Below the pieces are notes generated by a model, which worked only from the letters and a program-made list of their open reading frames with translations, was not told the DNA's origin and did no database searches. DNA of 64,000 nt from Thalassospira tepidiphila MCCC 1A03514 (GTDB lineage Bacteria; Pseudomonadota; Alphaproteobacteria; Rhodospirillales; Thalassospiraceae): NCBI RefSeq assembly GCF_001662875.1, contig NZ_JPVZ01000003.1, positions 124,001 through 188,000 on the forward strand, written 5' to 3'. Positions 42,208 to 49,958 of this stretch are shown one piece after another (the first letter of the stretch is position 1; each line of letters opens with the position of its first letter). Both the position numbers and the translations under genes were made by a program.

Positions 42208-43116
42208 ATGTCGTTGCCGCCGCTTGCGACCCTGCGCGCCTTTGAAGCCGCAGCACGCCATCAAAGTTTCAAGAATGCCGCATCCGAGCTTGGCGTCACG
42301 CCGACCGCGATCAGCCATCAAGTGCGTCTGCTTGAAGAAACGCTGGGGGTCCGGTTGTTTGACCGCAAGCCACGACAGGTTGTTCTGACCGATGTCGGGC
42401 AGGAGTTGTATCCGGTTTTGCGTGATGGCTTTGCCGCCTTTGCCAAGGCGGTTGATCGAGTGCGGAACCGCCCGGTATCGCGCAGCATCACGGTTTCGGT
42501 CATTCCATCCTTTGCAGCAAAATGGCTGTTGCCACGCCTGTCTGGTTTTCAGGCGGAATACCCCGATATCAACTTGCGACTTCATACCTCGCCAGAGGCC
42601 GTCGACCTTGCCGGCGGTGTAGCGGATGCTGCCATTCGATATGGTTTTGGGCCCTATCCGAGATTGGTTGCGCACAAGATGTTTCGCGAACAGTTCGTGC
42701 CACTTTGCAGTCCGGCACTGGGCCTGAAAAAACCGGAAGACTTGCGCAATGCGACCTTGCTGCATTTTGACTGGTTACGCCCCGATGATGCGACCCCGAC
42801 ATGGCAAAGATGGGGGCAGGTGGCAGGTGCTGCAGATCACTTGCCATCTGCGGGGATCAGTTTTTCCGATGACAGTCACGCCATTCAGGCGGCGATTGCA
42901 GGCCAAGGTGTTGTTTTGGCCAGTCCTGTGATGGTGTGCGCAGAAATTGATGCAGGATTGCTGGTGATGCCATTTGGCCCCGAAATCAAAGGGCATTGTT
43001 ATCACTATGTGCACACTGGCCGGGGCGACAACCTTCGCGAAGTTGAAGCATTCGGGGAGTGGATCAGAAGCGAAGTGGCATCTTCGGCGCTACGTACCGA
43101 GCAATCCGGCGATTGA
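42208..43116 (+). CDS. GcvA-like LysR-family regulator
   Basis: This 302-residue LysR regulator has the helix-turn-helix LPPLATLRAFEAAARHQSFKNAASELGVTPTAISHQVRLLEE, the typical GcvA-like N-terminus, and an effector domain with VIPSFAAKWLLPRLSGFQAEYPDINLRLHTSPE. It is divergent from azoR, so azoR control by this protein with quinone or azo-type inducers is a reasonable inference. No ribosome site is visible; a dyad ends just before the ATG. The hydroxypyruvate isomerase gene follows 64 bases later on the same strand, with unclear relation. Confidence 0.92.
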   Translation: MSLPPLATLRAFEAAARHQSFKNAASELGVTPTAISHQVRLLEETLGVRLFDRKPRQVVLTDVGQELYPVLRDGFAAFAKAVDRVRNRPVSRSITVSVIPSFAAKWLLPRLSGFQAEYPDINLRLHTSPEAVDLAGGVADAAIRYGFGPYPRLVAHKMFREQFVPLCSPALGLKKPEDLRNATLLHFDWLRPDDATPTWQRWGQVAGAADHLPSAGISFSDDSHAIQAAIAGQGVVLASPVMVCAEIDAGLLVMPFGPEIKGHCYHYVHTGRGDNLREVEAFGEWIRSEVASSALRTEQSGD

Positions 43117-43180
43117 TGATTGACCTTGCGGGCTGCATCGGAAACCATGTGCCATTGTTAATCATTCGTGTGGATGGATC

Positions 43181-43972
43181 ATGCCCCGCTTTGCCGCCAA
43201 CCTTTCGTTTCTGTTTGCCGACTTGCCGTTTGAAAAACGGTTCGCAGCGGCGGCAGATGCCGGCTTTGTCGGGGTGGAATATATCGGCGCCTATGACATG
43301 CCGCTCTCCACGGTCAAATCGCTTTTGAGCGACAACGGTCTGGAGCAGGTTTTGTTTAACCTACCAGCCGGTAACTGGGAGGCGGGTGACCGTGGTATTG
43401 CCTGTCGCCCGGGGCGCGAGGAAGCTTTTCGCGACTCAGTCGTGCAGGCGCTTGATTACGCGGCGGCAACCGATTGCAAGATGCTTCATTGCATGGCAGG
43501 GCTGATAGGCAAGGGCGAAGATCCCGGCGAACTCGCCCGGCTTTATTGCGACAATCTGCTTTATGCTGCGGACCTTGCCGATCAGGCCGGGGTCGATATC
43601 CTGATCGAGCCGATCAATCCGCTTGATATGCCGGGCTATCTGCTTAATTCCATCGAGCAGGCGGCCGTGATCCTTGAGCAGCTTGATCACCCGCGACTGA
43701 AACTACAGTTCGACATCTATCACGCCCAGATTGTCGGCGGGAACATCGCTGCACGGCTGGATAAGCATATCGACAGCATCGCCCATGTTCAGGTCGCCGG
43801 TGCGCCCGGTCGGCATGAGCCTGACAGCGGGGAACTGAATTACCCCTTCCTGTTCTATATGCTGGATCGCATTGGCTATGAAGGCTGGATTGGCTGCGAA
43901 TACAAACCGCACGGCAAGACCGAAGACGGGCTTGGCTGGGTCCGTCCTTGGATGCCAAAACCCGGCGCCTGA
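43181..43972 (+). CDS. hyi: Hydroxypyruvate isomerase family protein
   Basis: This 263-residue TIM-barrel enzyme matches Hyi, which interconverts hydroxypyruvate and tartronate semialdehyde in glyoxylate and glycerate metabolism. Motifs: LSFLFADLPFEKRFAAAADAGFVGVEY, LIEPINPLDMPGYL with the first catalytic Glu, LKLQFDIYHAQIVGG, and GWIGCEYKPHG with the second Glu. It converges with a glycerate 2-kinase gene, 10 bases apart, so no terminator separates them. The two genes fit one pathway: hydroxypyruvate or tartronate semialdehyde to glycerate to 2-phosphoglycerate. Confidence 0.88.
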   Translation: MPRFAANLSFLFADLPFEKRFAAAADAGFVGVEYIGAYDMPLSTVKSLLSDNGLEQVLFNLPAGNWEAGDRGIACRPGREEAFRDSVVQALDYAAATDCKMLHCMAGLIGKGEDPGELARLYCDNLLYAADLADQAGVDILIEPINPLDMPGYLLNSIEQAAVILEQLDHPRLKLQFDIYHAQIVGGNIAARLDKHIDSIAHVQVAGAPGRHEPDSGELNYPFLFYMLDRIGYEGWIGCEYKPHGKTEDGLGWVRPWMPKPGA

Positions 43973-43982
43973 TCGCCCGGAT

Positions 43983-45245
43983 TTATTCAATCAGGATGGC
44001 ACGGAAATCGTTCACGTTTGTCAGCGTCGGGCCGGTCACCAGAAGATCATCGATCTTGGCAAACGCGCTATAGGCATCGTTGTTGGCAAGATATTCGCGA
44101 AGGTCAATACCGGCCTTCTGGGCGGTTTGCCAACTTTTGGCGTCAATGATTGCCCCGGCGTTGTCCTCGCTGCCATCAATGCCATCGGTATCAATCGCCA
44201 GTGCCGTGAAACCCGGCTGATCACGAAGTTGCAGCAAAAGTGACAGCAAGAACTCGCTATTGCGGCCACCCCGGCCACCCTTGCCACGCACGGTGACGGT
44301 GGTTTCACCGCCCGAAAGCAGGACACAGGGCTTTGCCGCCGGTTGGCCATGATTGGCAACCTGATGGGCAATTCCGGCATGAACGATGGCAACTTCGCGT
44401 GCCTCACCCTCGATGGCGTCACCAAGGATGACGGCATTAAGCCCCATGTCGCGTGCAACCGATGCGGCGGCCTCGAGGCTGTCCTGCGGGCGGGCCAGCA
44501 TGATGGTTTCATGGCCGTCAAAGCAGGGATCATCGGGCTTTATTGTTTCGTCCTCTGCACTTTGCAGAAGGTCCTTGGCAGCCTGCGGAATATCGATCTG
44601 ATAATGGCGGATGATATCAAGCGCATCCTGCCCGGTCGTCGGATCGGAAACCGTTGGGCCAGACGCAATGATCGCCGGATCATCACCCGGCACATCAGAT
44701 ACAAGATAGGTCACTATGCGCGCCGGTGCCGAGGCCTTTGCCAGGCGGCCACCCTTGATCGCGGATAGATGTTTGCGTACACAGTTCATTTCCGAAATCG
44801 TCGCACCGCTGCGCAAAAGCGCCTTGCTGATGGCCTGTTTGTCTTCAAGTGTCAAACCCGGACCGGGCAGGGCAAGAAGGGCCGACCCACCGCCGGAAAT
44901 CATGCAAACGACCAGATCATCGGGGCCGGCATCGGAAACAATATCAAGAATACGCTTTGCTGCCTTTTCGCCCGCCGCATCGGGTACCGGGTGGGATGCC
45001 TCGACAATTTCGATTTGGTCACACTCAACCGCATGGCCATAGCGGGTGACGACCAGACCTTCGACATCGCCTTTCCAGGCCTTTTCGAACGCACGCGCCA
45101 TATTGGCCGATGCCTTGCCCGCACCAATGACGATGGTTTTGCCCTTTGGCGGTTCGGGCAGGTTGCGCGGGATCTGAACCCCGGGGTCGGCGGCCTTTAG
45201 TGCCGCATCCATCAAAGCCAGAAGTTTTTCGCGCGAAGTCGTCAT
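43983..45245 (-). CDS. Glycerate 2-kinase (TtuD/GckA, MOFRL family)
   Basis: This 420-residue kinase phosphorylates glycerate at C2 to give 2-phosphoglycerate. Key blocks are KTIVIGAGKASANMARAFEKAW near residue 35, the MISGGGSALLALPGPGLT nucleotide segment near 115, MNCVRKHLSAIKGGRLA near 153, and the C-terminal MOFRL block with SGGETTVTVRGKGGRGGRNSEFLL and DTDGIDGSEDNAGA. All match the TtuD/GckA group. It is downstream of a GntR regulator gene on the same strand (44 bases) and convergent with the hydroxypyruvate isomerase gene, forming a small glyoxylate/tartronate module. Confidence 0.95.
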   Translation of the reverse strand: MTTSREKLLALMDAALKAADPGVQIPRNLPEPPKGKTIVIGAGKASANMARAFEKAWKGDVEGLVVTRYGHAVECDQIEIVEASHPVPDAAGEKAAKRILDIVSDAGPDDLVVCMISGGGSALLALPGPGLTLEDKQAISKALLRSGATISEMNCVRKHLSAIKGGRLAKASAPARIVTYLVSDVPGDDPAIIASGPTVSDPTTGQDALDIIRHYQIDIPQAAKDLLQSAEDETIKPDDPCFDGHETIMLARPQDSLEAAASVARDMGLNAVILGDAIEGEAREVAIVHAGIAHQVANHGQPAAKPCVLLSGGETTVTVRGKGGRGGRNSEFLLSLLLQLRDQPGFTALAIDTDGIDGSEDNAGAIIDAKSWQTAQKAGIDLREYLANNDAYSAFAKIDDLLVTGPTLTNVNDFRAILIE

Positions 45246-45289
45246 ATCGGGTTTCCCTGATTGGATTGTGGCCGGTTTGGTCCGGGTTT

Positions 45290-46039
45290 TTAGGTTGCCT
45301 GCTTGTCGGATGCGGTCTTGAAGAAATCGATCACGGCCTGCAGATGGTTCGACATCGCCTTTTCGGCGGCGTCCGGGTCGTGGGCCGCGATGGCTTCGAT
45401 AATGTCGCGGTGATGTTCCTGCACCATGCGATCAAAGGTCGGGCCGACCATACCATTGAAGCGGATTTCATTGAGTGCTGCCTGCAACACATCATGCAGC
45501 ATTTTCATCACGTGATAGTAAATGATCGAGCCCGTCGCCCGCCCGATCATCATGTGCAGGCGGTGGTCATCATCCGCGCGGTATTTGGCGGCCCGCCGTG
45601 GGTCATGCGCCTGACGATAGGCCATGCGCAGAAGTTTGATATCCTCGTCACTGGCGTTGATCGCAGCCCGCCGTGCGGCCCAGGTTTCAAGTGTGCAGCG
45701 AATTTCCTGAAGATCGCGCAGATTACTGATCGAATCGCGCACCAGATCGGTCATCGCGGTGTCCATGTCAATCCCGGTGGATGACAGGATTTCCGTGCCG
45801 CCACCCTGAACCGCGCGCAAGTACCCGCGGGTCTTGAGCTTTTGCAAGGCGGCACGTACCGACACGCGGCTGACCGACATGCTTTCGGCAAGCTGGCGTT
45901 CGCCGGGCAGACGATCACCGGGCAGAAAAATGCCATCCGAGATCTTTTCAAGAATTTGATCGGCAACCTGATCCGCAATCCTTTTGGGACGCCTGGTTTC
46001 CGCGTCGTCTTGTGCCTGAAGCGTCTTGGCAGACGGCAT
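45290..46039 (-). CDS. GntR/FadR-type regulator of the glycerate module
   Basis: This 249-residue protein has a GntR winged helix (RIADQVADQILEKISDGIFLPGDRLPGERQLAESMSVSRVSVRAALQKLKTRGYL) and a helical FCD effector domain with ligand- or metal-binding His residues (DDDHRLHMMIGRATG, EHHRDIIEAI). FCD regulators respond to carboxylates. It is directly upstream of the glycerate kinase gene on the same strand and divergent from the N-formylglutamate amidohydrolase gene. A palindrome 130 bases upstream is a candidate site. The ATG at 46039 follows GGAGACAACCC. Confidence 0.9.
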   Translation of the reverse strand: MPSAKTLQAQDDAETRRPKRIADQVADQILEKISDGIFLPGDRLPGERQLAESMSVSRVSVRAALQKLKTRGYLRAVQGGGTEILSSTGIDMDTAMTDLVRDSISNLRDLQEIRCTLETWAARRAAINASDEDIKLLRMAYRQAHDPRRAAKYRADDDHRLHMMIGRATGSIIYYHVMKMLHDVLQAALNEIRFNGMVGPTFDRMVQEHHRDIIEAIAAHDPDAAEKAMSNHLQAVIDFFKTASDKQAT

Positions 46040-46168
46040 GTTGGGTTGTCTCCAATCGTGTTTTTCTCTGCCAGTGCAGCGATGTCGATATTGGTTCGCG
46101 CAATGGTCATACCAGTTTACGGGATGTTTGGCGGCGACGCAAAGTGTCGATATGCACCGCGCGCGCTT

Positions 46169-46181
46169 ATTGCAGTGCAAT
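46169..46181. promoter_or_regulatory. Palindrome between GntR and amidohydrolase genes
   Basis: ATTGCA-G-TGCAAT is a perfect dyad in the 294-base divergent region. It resembles short GntR-type operators, but no second copy was seen. Confidence 0.35.
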
Positions 46182-46333
46182 CTTGTTTCGGTAGAGATAA
46201 ATTGATAGTTCAACAAGGGATGAGTGGCGTATCCGCCCCACTTTCACTGGCGTTTCGGCGGCAGTGATACCGAGGGATACCGCCATCGGACCTTGCAGAT
46301 ACCCAATGACCACCAGATTTCAGGAGAACACGC

Positions 46334-47134
46334 GTGCCGAACCAAGCCGGGACCCTTTTGGGCCATGATGATCCCGCCCCGTTTGAGATATTGAACGAAA
46401 ACGGCAAGGGTCATTCGCTTTTTGTCTGTGACCACGCGTCCCGGGAAATCCCCAAAAGCCTTGGCACGCTTGGCCTGCCCGAGGAAGAGCGCAAACGCCA
46501 TATCGGTTGGGATATTGGTGCGCGCAAGGTGACCGAAATTCTGGTTGAACGGTTTGATTGCCGCGCAGTTCTTGGCGGATTTTCGCGGCTTGTCATTGAT
46601 TGTAACCGCCAGCTTTGGGATCCGACCGGGATGCCTGAAATCGCCGACCAGACCGTGGTGCCGGGCAACAAGAATGTTTCGCCCAGCGAACATATGCAGC
46701 GCATCCGCGAGATTTTCCTGCCTTATCATTGGGCGATCGAAGAACAGATTGCCAATTTCCACGCCCATAAAATCGCCCCGGCGCTGATCGCCATTCACAG
46801 CTTTACCCCCGTGTTTCAGGGCTTTGAGCGCCCGTGGGAGATTGGTGTGTTGTGGGATCAGGATGATCGCATTCCGGTGCCTCTGCTTGAAACACTTCGG
46901 GCGCAAAACCCGGATTTGACCATTGGCGATAACGAACCTTATTCCGGGCGTCATTTGGCCGATTACACCATTGACCATCACGGCGAGGCGGCTGGTCTTC
47001 CCTGTGTGTCGATTGAAATCCGTCAGGATCTGATTGATACTGATGCGGGATGTGAAAAATGGGCAAAAATCCTTGGCGATGCCTTTGCCGACATCCTTGC
47101 GGATCCGAACCTATACAAGATCAGGAGAGACTGA
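46334..47134 (+). CDS. N-formylglutamate amidohydrolase family protein
   Basis: This 266-residue zinc-type hydrolase matches the N-formylglutamate amidohydrolase family: SLFVCDHASREIPKSLGTLGL, WDIGARKVTEIL, LVIDCNRQLWDP, ALIAIHSFTPVFQGFERPWEIG and CVSIEIRQDLI. In histidine degradation the enzyme releases formate and glutamate, but no hut genes are nearby, so another N-acyl amino acid may be its substrate. The GTG start at 46334 has AGGAG nine bases before it. The YbdK-type ligase gene follows with only one base between them, so the two are translationally coupled. Confidence 0.9.
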   Translation: MPNQAGTLLGHDDPAPFEILNENGKGHSLFVCDHASREIPKSLGTLGLPEEERKRHIGWDIGARKVTEILVERFDCRAVLGGFSRLVIDCNRQLWDPTGMPEIADQTVVPGNKNVSPSEHMQRIREIFLPYHWAIEEQIANFHAHKIAPALIAIHSFTPVFQGFERPWEIGVLWDQDDRIPVPLLETLRAQNPDLTIGDNEPYSGRHLADYTIDHHGEAAGLPCVSIEIRQDLIDTDAGCEKWAKILGDAFADILADPNLYKIRRD

Positions 47135-47135
47135 T

Positions 47136-48305
47136 TTGGCAGGGGCCAACGCACGGGAGCCGGGATTTTCCATCGGCATAGAAGAAGAATTCTGGCTCGT
47201 GGATCGTGAAACCCGCGATCTTGCCAAAGACCCGCCTGCCGAATTCCTTAAGGATGCCAAGGCAAAGCTTGGCGACCAGGTCTCAAGCGAGTTCATGCGC
47301 TGTCAGGTCGAAACCGGAAGCAAGGTTTGCAACAGCGCACTTGAAGCGCGCGAGCAGCTTATTGAAATGCGCAGCACGCTTTCCGAGGTGGCGGCGAAAT
47401 ACGATATGGCGCTGCTGGCGGCATCGACCCATCCCTTTGCCCAATGGGACGATCAGAAACATACCGATGGCGAACGGTACAACACCATCGCGCGTGATCT
47501 GCGCACCGTGGTCGACCGTTTGCTGATTTGCGGGATGCATGTTCATGTCGGGATCGAAGATGACGACCTGCGTATCGAACTGATGGCGCAGGCGAGCTAT
47601 TTCTTGCCCCATCTTCTGGCACTGACCACAAGTTCACCCTTCTGGCGTGGCAAGGAAACCGGACTTCAGACATTTCGTTTGTCTGTGTTTGATAACCTGC
47701 CTCGAACCGGCCTTCCGGAAGTGTTTGGATCCTGGGCGGAATATCGCCGCCATGTCGATATGCTGATCAATGCCGGTGTGATCGAAGATGGCACGAAGCT
47801 TTGGTGGGATTTGCGGCCCTCTGATCGTTGGCCGACGCTTGAAATGCGGATCGCCGATGTTTGCACGGATCTGGAAGACGCGGTCTGTGTTGCATCGATT
47901 ACGCGATGCCTGATGCGGATGCTGTATCGATTGCGGCGCAACAATCAACGCTGGCGAATTTATGCCAACATGCTGGTGCGCGAAAACCGCTGGCGGGCAT
48001 GCCGTTATGGCAGTGATCCGGGTGAGAAGGCCGGGCTGATCGATTTTGGCCGGGGTGAAATCGTGCCTTATGCCGATCTGCTTGAGGAAATCTTGGAACT
48101 GATCCGACCCGACGCCGAATTCTTTGGCTGTGTCGATGAAGTCGAACATGCACGCACCATCATAAAACGCGGCACCAGTGCCCGCAGACAGCGCGAAATC
48201 TATGATGCGGCAATCGAACTCGGTGCCTCGTCAAAGGACGCATTGATCGCGGTTGCCGACGTGCTGATTGAACGGACGGATCCCAACGCAAGATCGGATA
48301 CCTAA
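47136..48305 (+). CDS. YbdK-type carboxylate-amine ligase (GCS2 family)
   Basis: This 389-residue protein is a glutamate-cysteine-ligase-like enzyme of the YbdK group, which couples a carboxylate to an amine with ATP. It contains GIEEEFWLVDRETRDL near the start, CQVETGSKVCNSALEAREQL, GMHVHVGIED and the RPSDRWPTLEMRIADVCTDLEDA segment. Its TTG start at 47136 is the only one placed behind the AGGAGAGACTGA ribosome site that overlaps the previous stop; a longer frame into the amidohydrolase gene is not supported. Coupling with the amidohydrolase suggests that one makes and one breaks an amide, or that they act in sequence. The substrate is unknown. Confidence 0.88.
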   Translation: MAGANAREPGFSIGIEEEFWLVDRETRDLAKDPPAEFLKDAKAKLGDQVSSEFMRCQVETGSKVCNSALEAREQLIEMRSTLSEVAAKYDMALLAASTHPFAQWDDQKHTDGERYNTIARDLRTVVDRLLICGMHVHVGIEDDDLRIELMAQASYFLPHLLALTTSSPFWRGKETGLQTFRLSVFDNLPRTGLPEVFGSWAEYRRHVDMLINAGVIEDGTKLWWDLRPSDRWPTLEMRIADVCTDLEDAVCVASITRCLMRMLYRLRRNNQRWRIYANMLVRENRWRACRYGSDPGEKAGLIDFGRGEIVPYADLLEEILELIRPDAEFFGCVDEVEHARTIIKRGTSARRQREIYDAAIELGASSKDALIAVADVLIERTDPNARSDT

Positions 48306-48417
48306 CGGGCTTGTCAGCGACCGGTGCATTGAGTATCGTCGCGCCGAAACGGGTTTGGGCCCTTTGAATTCCGCGCATCGGATATCCGCTGTGCAATCCA
48401 TCATCGGAGAAGAATTG

Positions 48418-48663
48418 ATGACCGAAGTCGGTGGTATCGCAGCCGATCAGCTTGCGAGTTATGTCGAGCGTATCGAACGCCTTGAAGAAGAAAAAGCCAA
48501 CCTGATGGCTGACATCAAGGAAGTCTATGGCGAAGCCAAGGCGCTTGGCTATGACGTGAAAATCCTGCGCCAGATCATTCGTCTGCGCAAAATGGAAGAC
48601 CACGAGCGCACCGAACAGGAAGAAATCCTGGAAGTGTACAAACGTGCGCTGGGTATGAGCTGA
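48418..48663 (+). CDS. gapR: GapR-type nucleoid protein (DUF2312)
   Basis: This 81-residue alphaproteobacterial protein is all coiled coil: LASYVERIERLEEEKANLMADIKEVYGEAKALGYDVKILRQIIRLRKM. GapR binds overtwisted AT-rich DNA ahead of replication forks and RNA polymerase. The match in length and sequence is strong. The ATG at 48418 has GGAGAAGAATTG upstream. It follows the YbdK-type gene by 112 bases and is closed by a terminator before mmcB. Confidence 0.93.
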   Translation: MTEVGGIAADQLASYVERIERLEEEKANLMADIKEVYGEAKALGYDVKILRQIIRLRKMEDHERTEQEEILEVYKRALGMS

Positions 48664-48696
48664 CGCCGTCCTGTCAGCAGACCTGCCGAGAATACC

Positions 48697-48726
48697 AAAA
48701 GCCCGCTTTCAAGCGGGCTTTTGCTT
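48697..48726 (+). terminator. Terminator between gapR and mmcB
   Basis: AAAAGCCCGCTT pairs with AAGCGGGCTTTT around a two-base TC turn, followed by GCTTTT. The mmcB start is only about 15 bases further on. Confidence 0.88.
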
Positions 48727-48741
48727 TTGTAATCTTGGCGC

Positions 48742-49188
48742 ATGACAACCGCATCCCGCCCCGAAATCACCGCCGAGGTCACCGAAGGTGTCTGTCGGCT
48801 GTTATATCATCATGAAATGGCCTGCCTGACGGAGCTTCGTCTGGGCAATGGTCGCAGGCTTGATGTGTTGGCGCTTGGCCCCAAAGGGGAGCTTTGGGCG
48901 GTCGAGGTCAAGTCATCGGTCGAGGATTTCCGTGTCGACCAAAAATGGCAAAGCTATCTGGATTATTGTGACCGGTTCTTTTTTGCAGTTCCGATGCACT
49001 TTCCCAAGGATCTGATTCCTGATGATGTCGGGCTGATCGTTGCCGACCGGTTTGAAGCCGCGATCATCCGTGCAAGTGCGGAAAAAAAGCTTTCCGCAGC
49101 GCGTCGAAAAAAGCTTCTGATCTCCTTCGGACAGACCGCAGCAGGGCGAGTAAACAAGTTTTCTTCAAAGGAAAATGTATTGGGATAG
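48742..49188 (+). CDS. mmcB: MmcB-family DNA repair nuclease-like protein
   Basis: This 148-residue protein matches MmcB, an alphaproteobacterial damage-response protein with a PD-(D/E)xK nuclease-like fold. The key pattern is RLDVLALGPKGELWAVEVKSS with Asp, Glu and Lys of the core, then DQKWQSYLDYCDRFFFAVP. The ATG is only about 15 bases after the gapR terminator, with no ribosome site, so the message may start at or near the ATG (leaderless). A short gap of 296 bases follows. Confidence 0.9.
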   Translation: MTTASRPEITAEVTEGVCRLLYHHEMACLTELRLGNGRRLDVLALGPKGELWAVEVKSSVEDFRVDQKWQSYLDYCDRFFFAVPMHFPKDLIPDDVGLIVADRFEAAIIRASAEKKLSAARRKKLLISFGQTAAGRVNKFSSKENVLG

Positions 49189-49484
49189 GCTCTCGAAAGG
49201 ATAGTTTCCTGTTATTATTTCATATTTATGAATGGTATTAAGTTATTGATATTTGAGTAATAATATGGATTTCAACTTTTAATATACATCTGAGTAGTAT
49301 CAAAACGTATAGGTTTAGGTGTGACGAAGCGCACTGGTCTAAGGGTTGTGTTTGTGCGATGCAATATAAGCATTGCGAGAACGTTTGGGCCAGACTGAGC
49401 AGTTTTCGATTTCTGTCTTTGACCTTTGTGTCGACTGGCCCGTGTTGGGTGTAATGCCCGGTTCCTTCATCGGGGGACGACGAC
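49189..49484. other. 296-base AT-rich spacer before the truncated patatin gene
   Basis: This region from mmcB to the truncated patatin gene is AT-rich in its first 130 bases and holds no credible gene. It likely contains the promoter for the following module; the ribosome site GGGGGACGACG lies at its end. Confidence 0.5.
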
Positions 49485-49922
49485 ATGGCGGAAAAGAAAC
49501 GTGCGATCGCTTTGGCTGGGGGTGGACCAGCAGTTGGTTTTAGTATCGGTGCCTTAAGAAGGTTGCGCTTGAAACCTGATCTCGACGAGGTGTGGGCCAG
49601 CCGTATCCTCGACATCAAACAGATCCGCCAACCCGAAAATCTTTATGACGCGCTGAACAATCTGGTGATGCTGTTTGTGGCAACCACCAGCGAAGATGAC
49701 GTCAAGCTCTTCAAATACAAGGTCGCCGAAAGCGGGCGCGATATCCGGGTCATCGAAATCCCGGTTGACGCAAATATCAGCTGCGACTGGACGTGGGAAA
49801 ACCTCGATCAAAGCATCGAGGACGGCTATCGCGCGACCAACGATGTTCTTTCTGCATATCGAAATACCACCGGCGACGTGACTGTTGCCAAACTTCTGGC
49901 GGCAAGTAACGACGCCGCCTGA
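49485..49922 (+). CDS. Internally deleted patatin-like protein
   Basis: This 145-residue protein is a shortened relative of the patatin-like protein at 52614-53792. Its first 28 residues (KKRAIALAGGGPAVGFSIGALRRL) match the N-terminus of that protein, including the GGGPAVG oxyanion-hole loop. Its last 115 residues (DEVWASRILDIKQ onward, with NLYDALNNLVMLF) match the C-terminal part. About 235 residues in between, with the nucleophile elbow and the acid loop, are gone; the join falls near similar PD-x-D-x-W segments. So it cannot be a hydrolase. It has a good ribosome site, an intact frame, and precedes a chemoreceptor gene by 36 bases. It may be a fossil or a non-catalytic partner. Confidence 0.8.
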   Translation: MAEKKRAIALAGGGPAVGFSIGALRRLRLKPDLDEVWASRILDIKQIRQPENLYDALNNLVMLFVATTSEDDVKLFKYKVAESGRDIRVIEIPVDANISCDWTWENLDQSIEDGYRATNDVLSAYRNTTGDVTVAKLLAASNDAA

Positions 49923-49958
49923 TGTCATCTGTGAATGTCAATTTTGGATATCCAAAGA

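Noticed and set aside
48975-48995. GTTC-N9-GTTC in mmcB as a LexA box
   Set aside because: Spacing is nine and not seven, and it is inside the gene.
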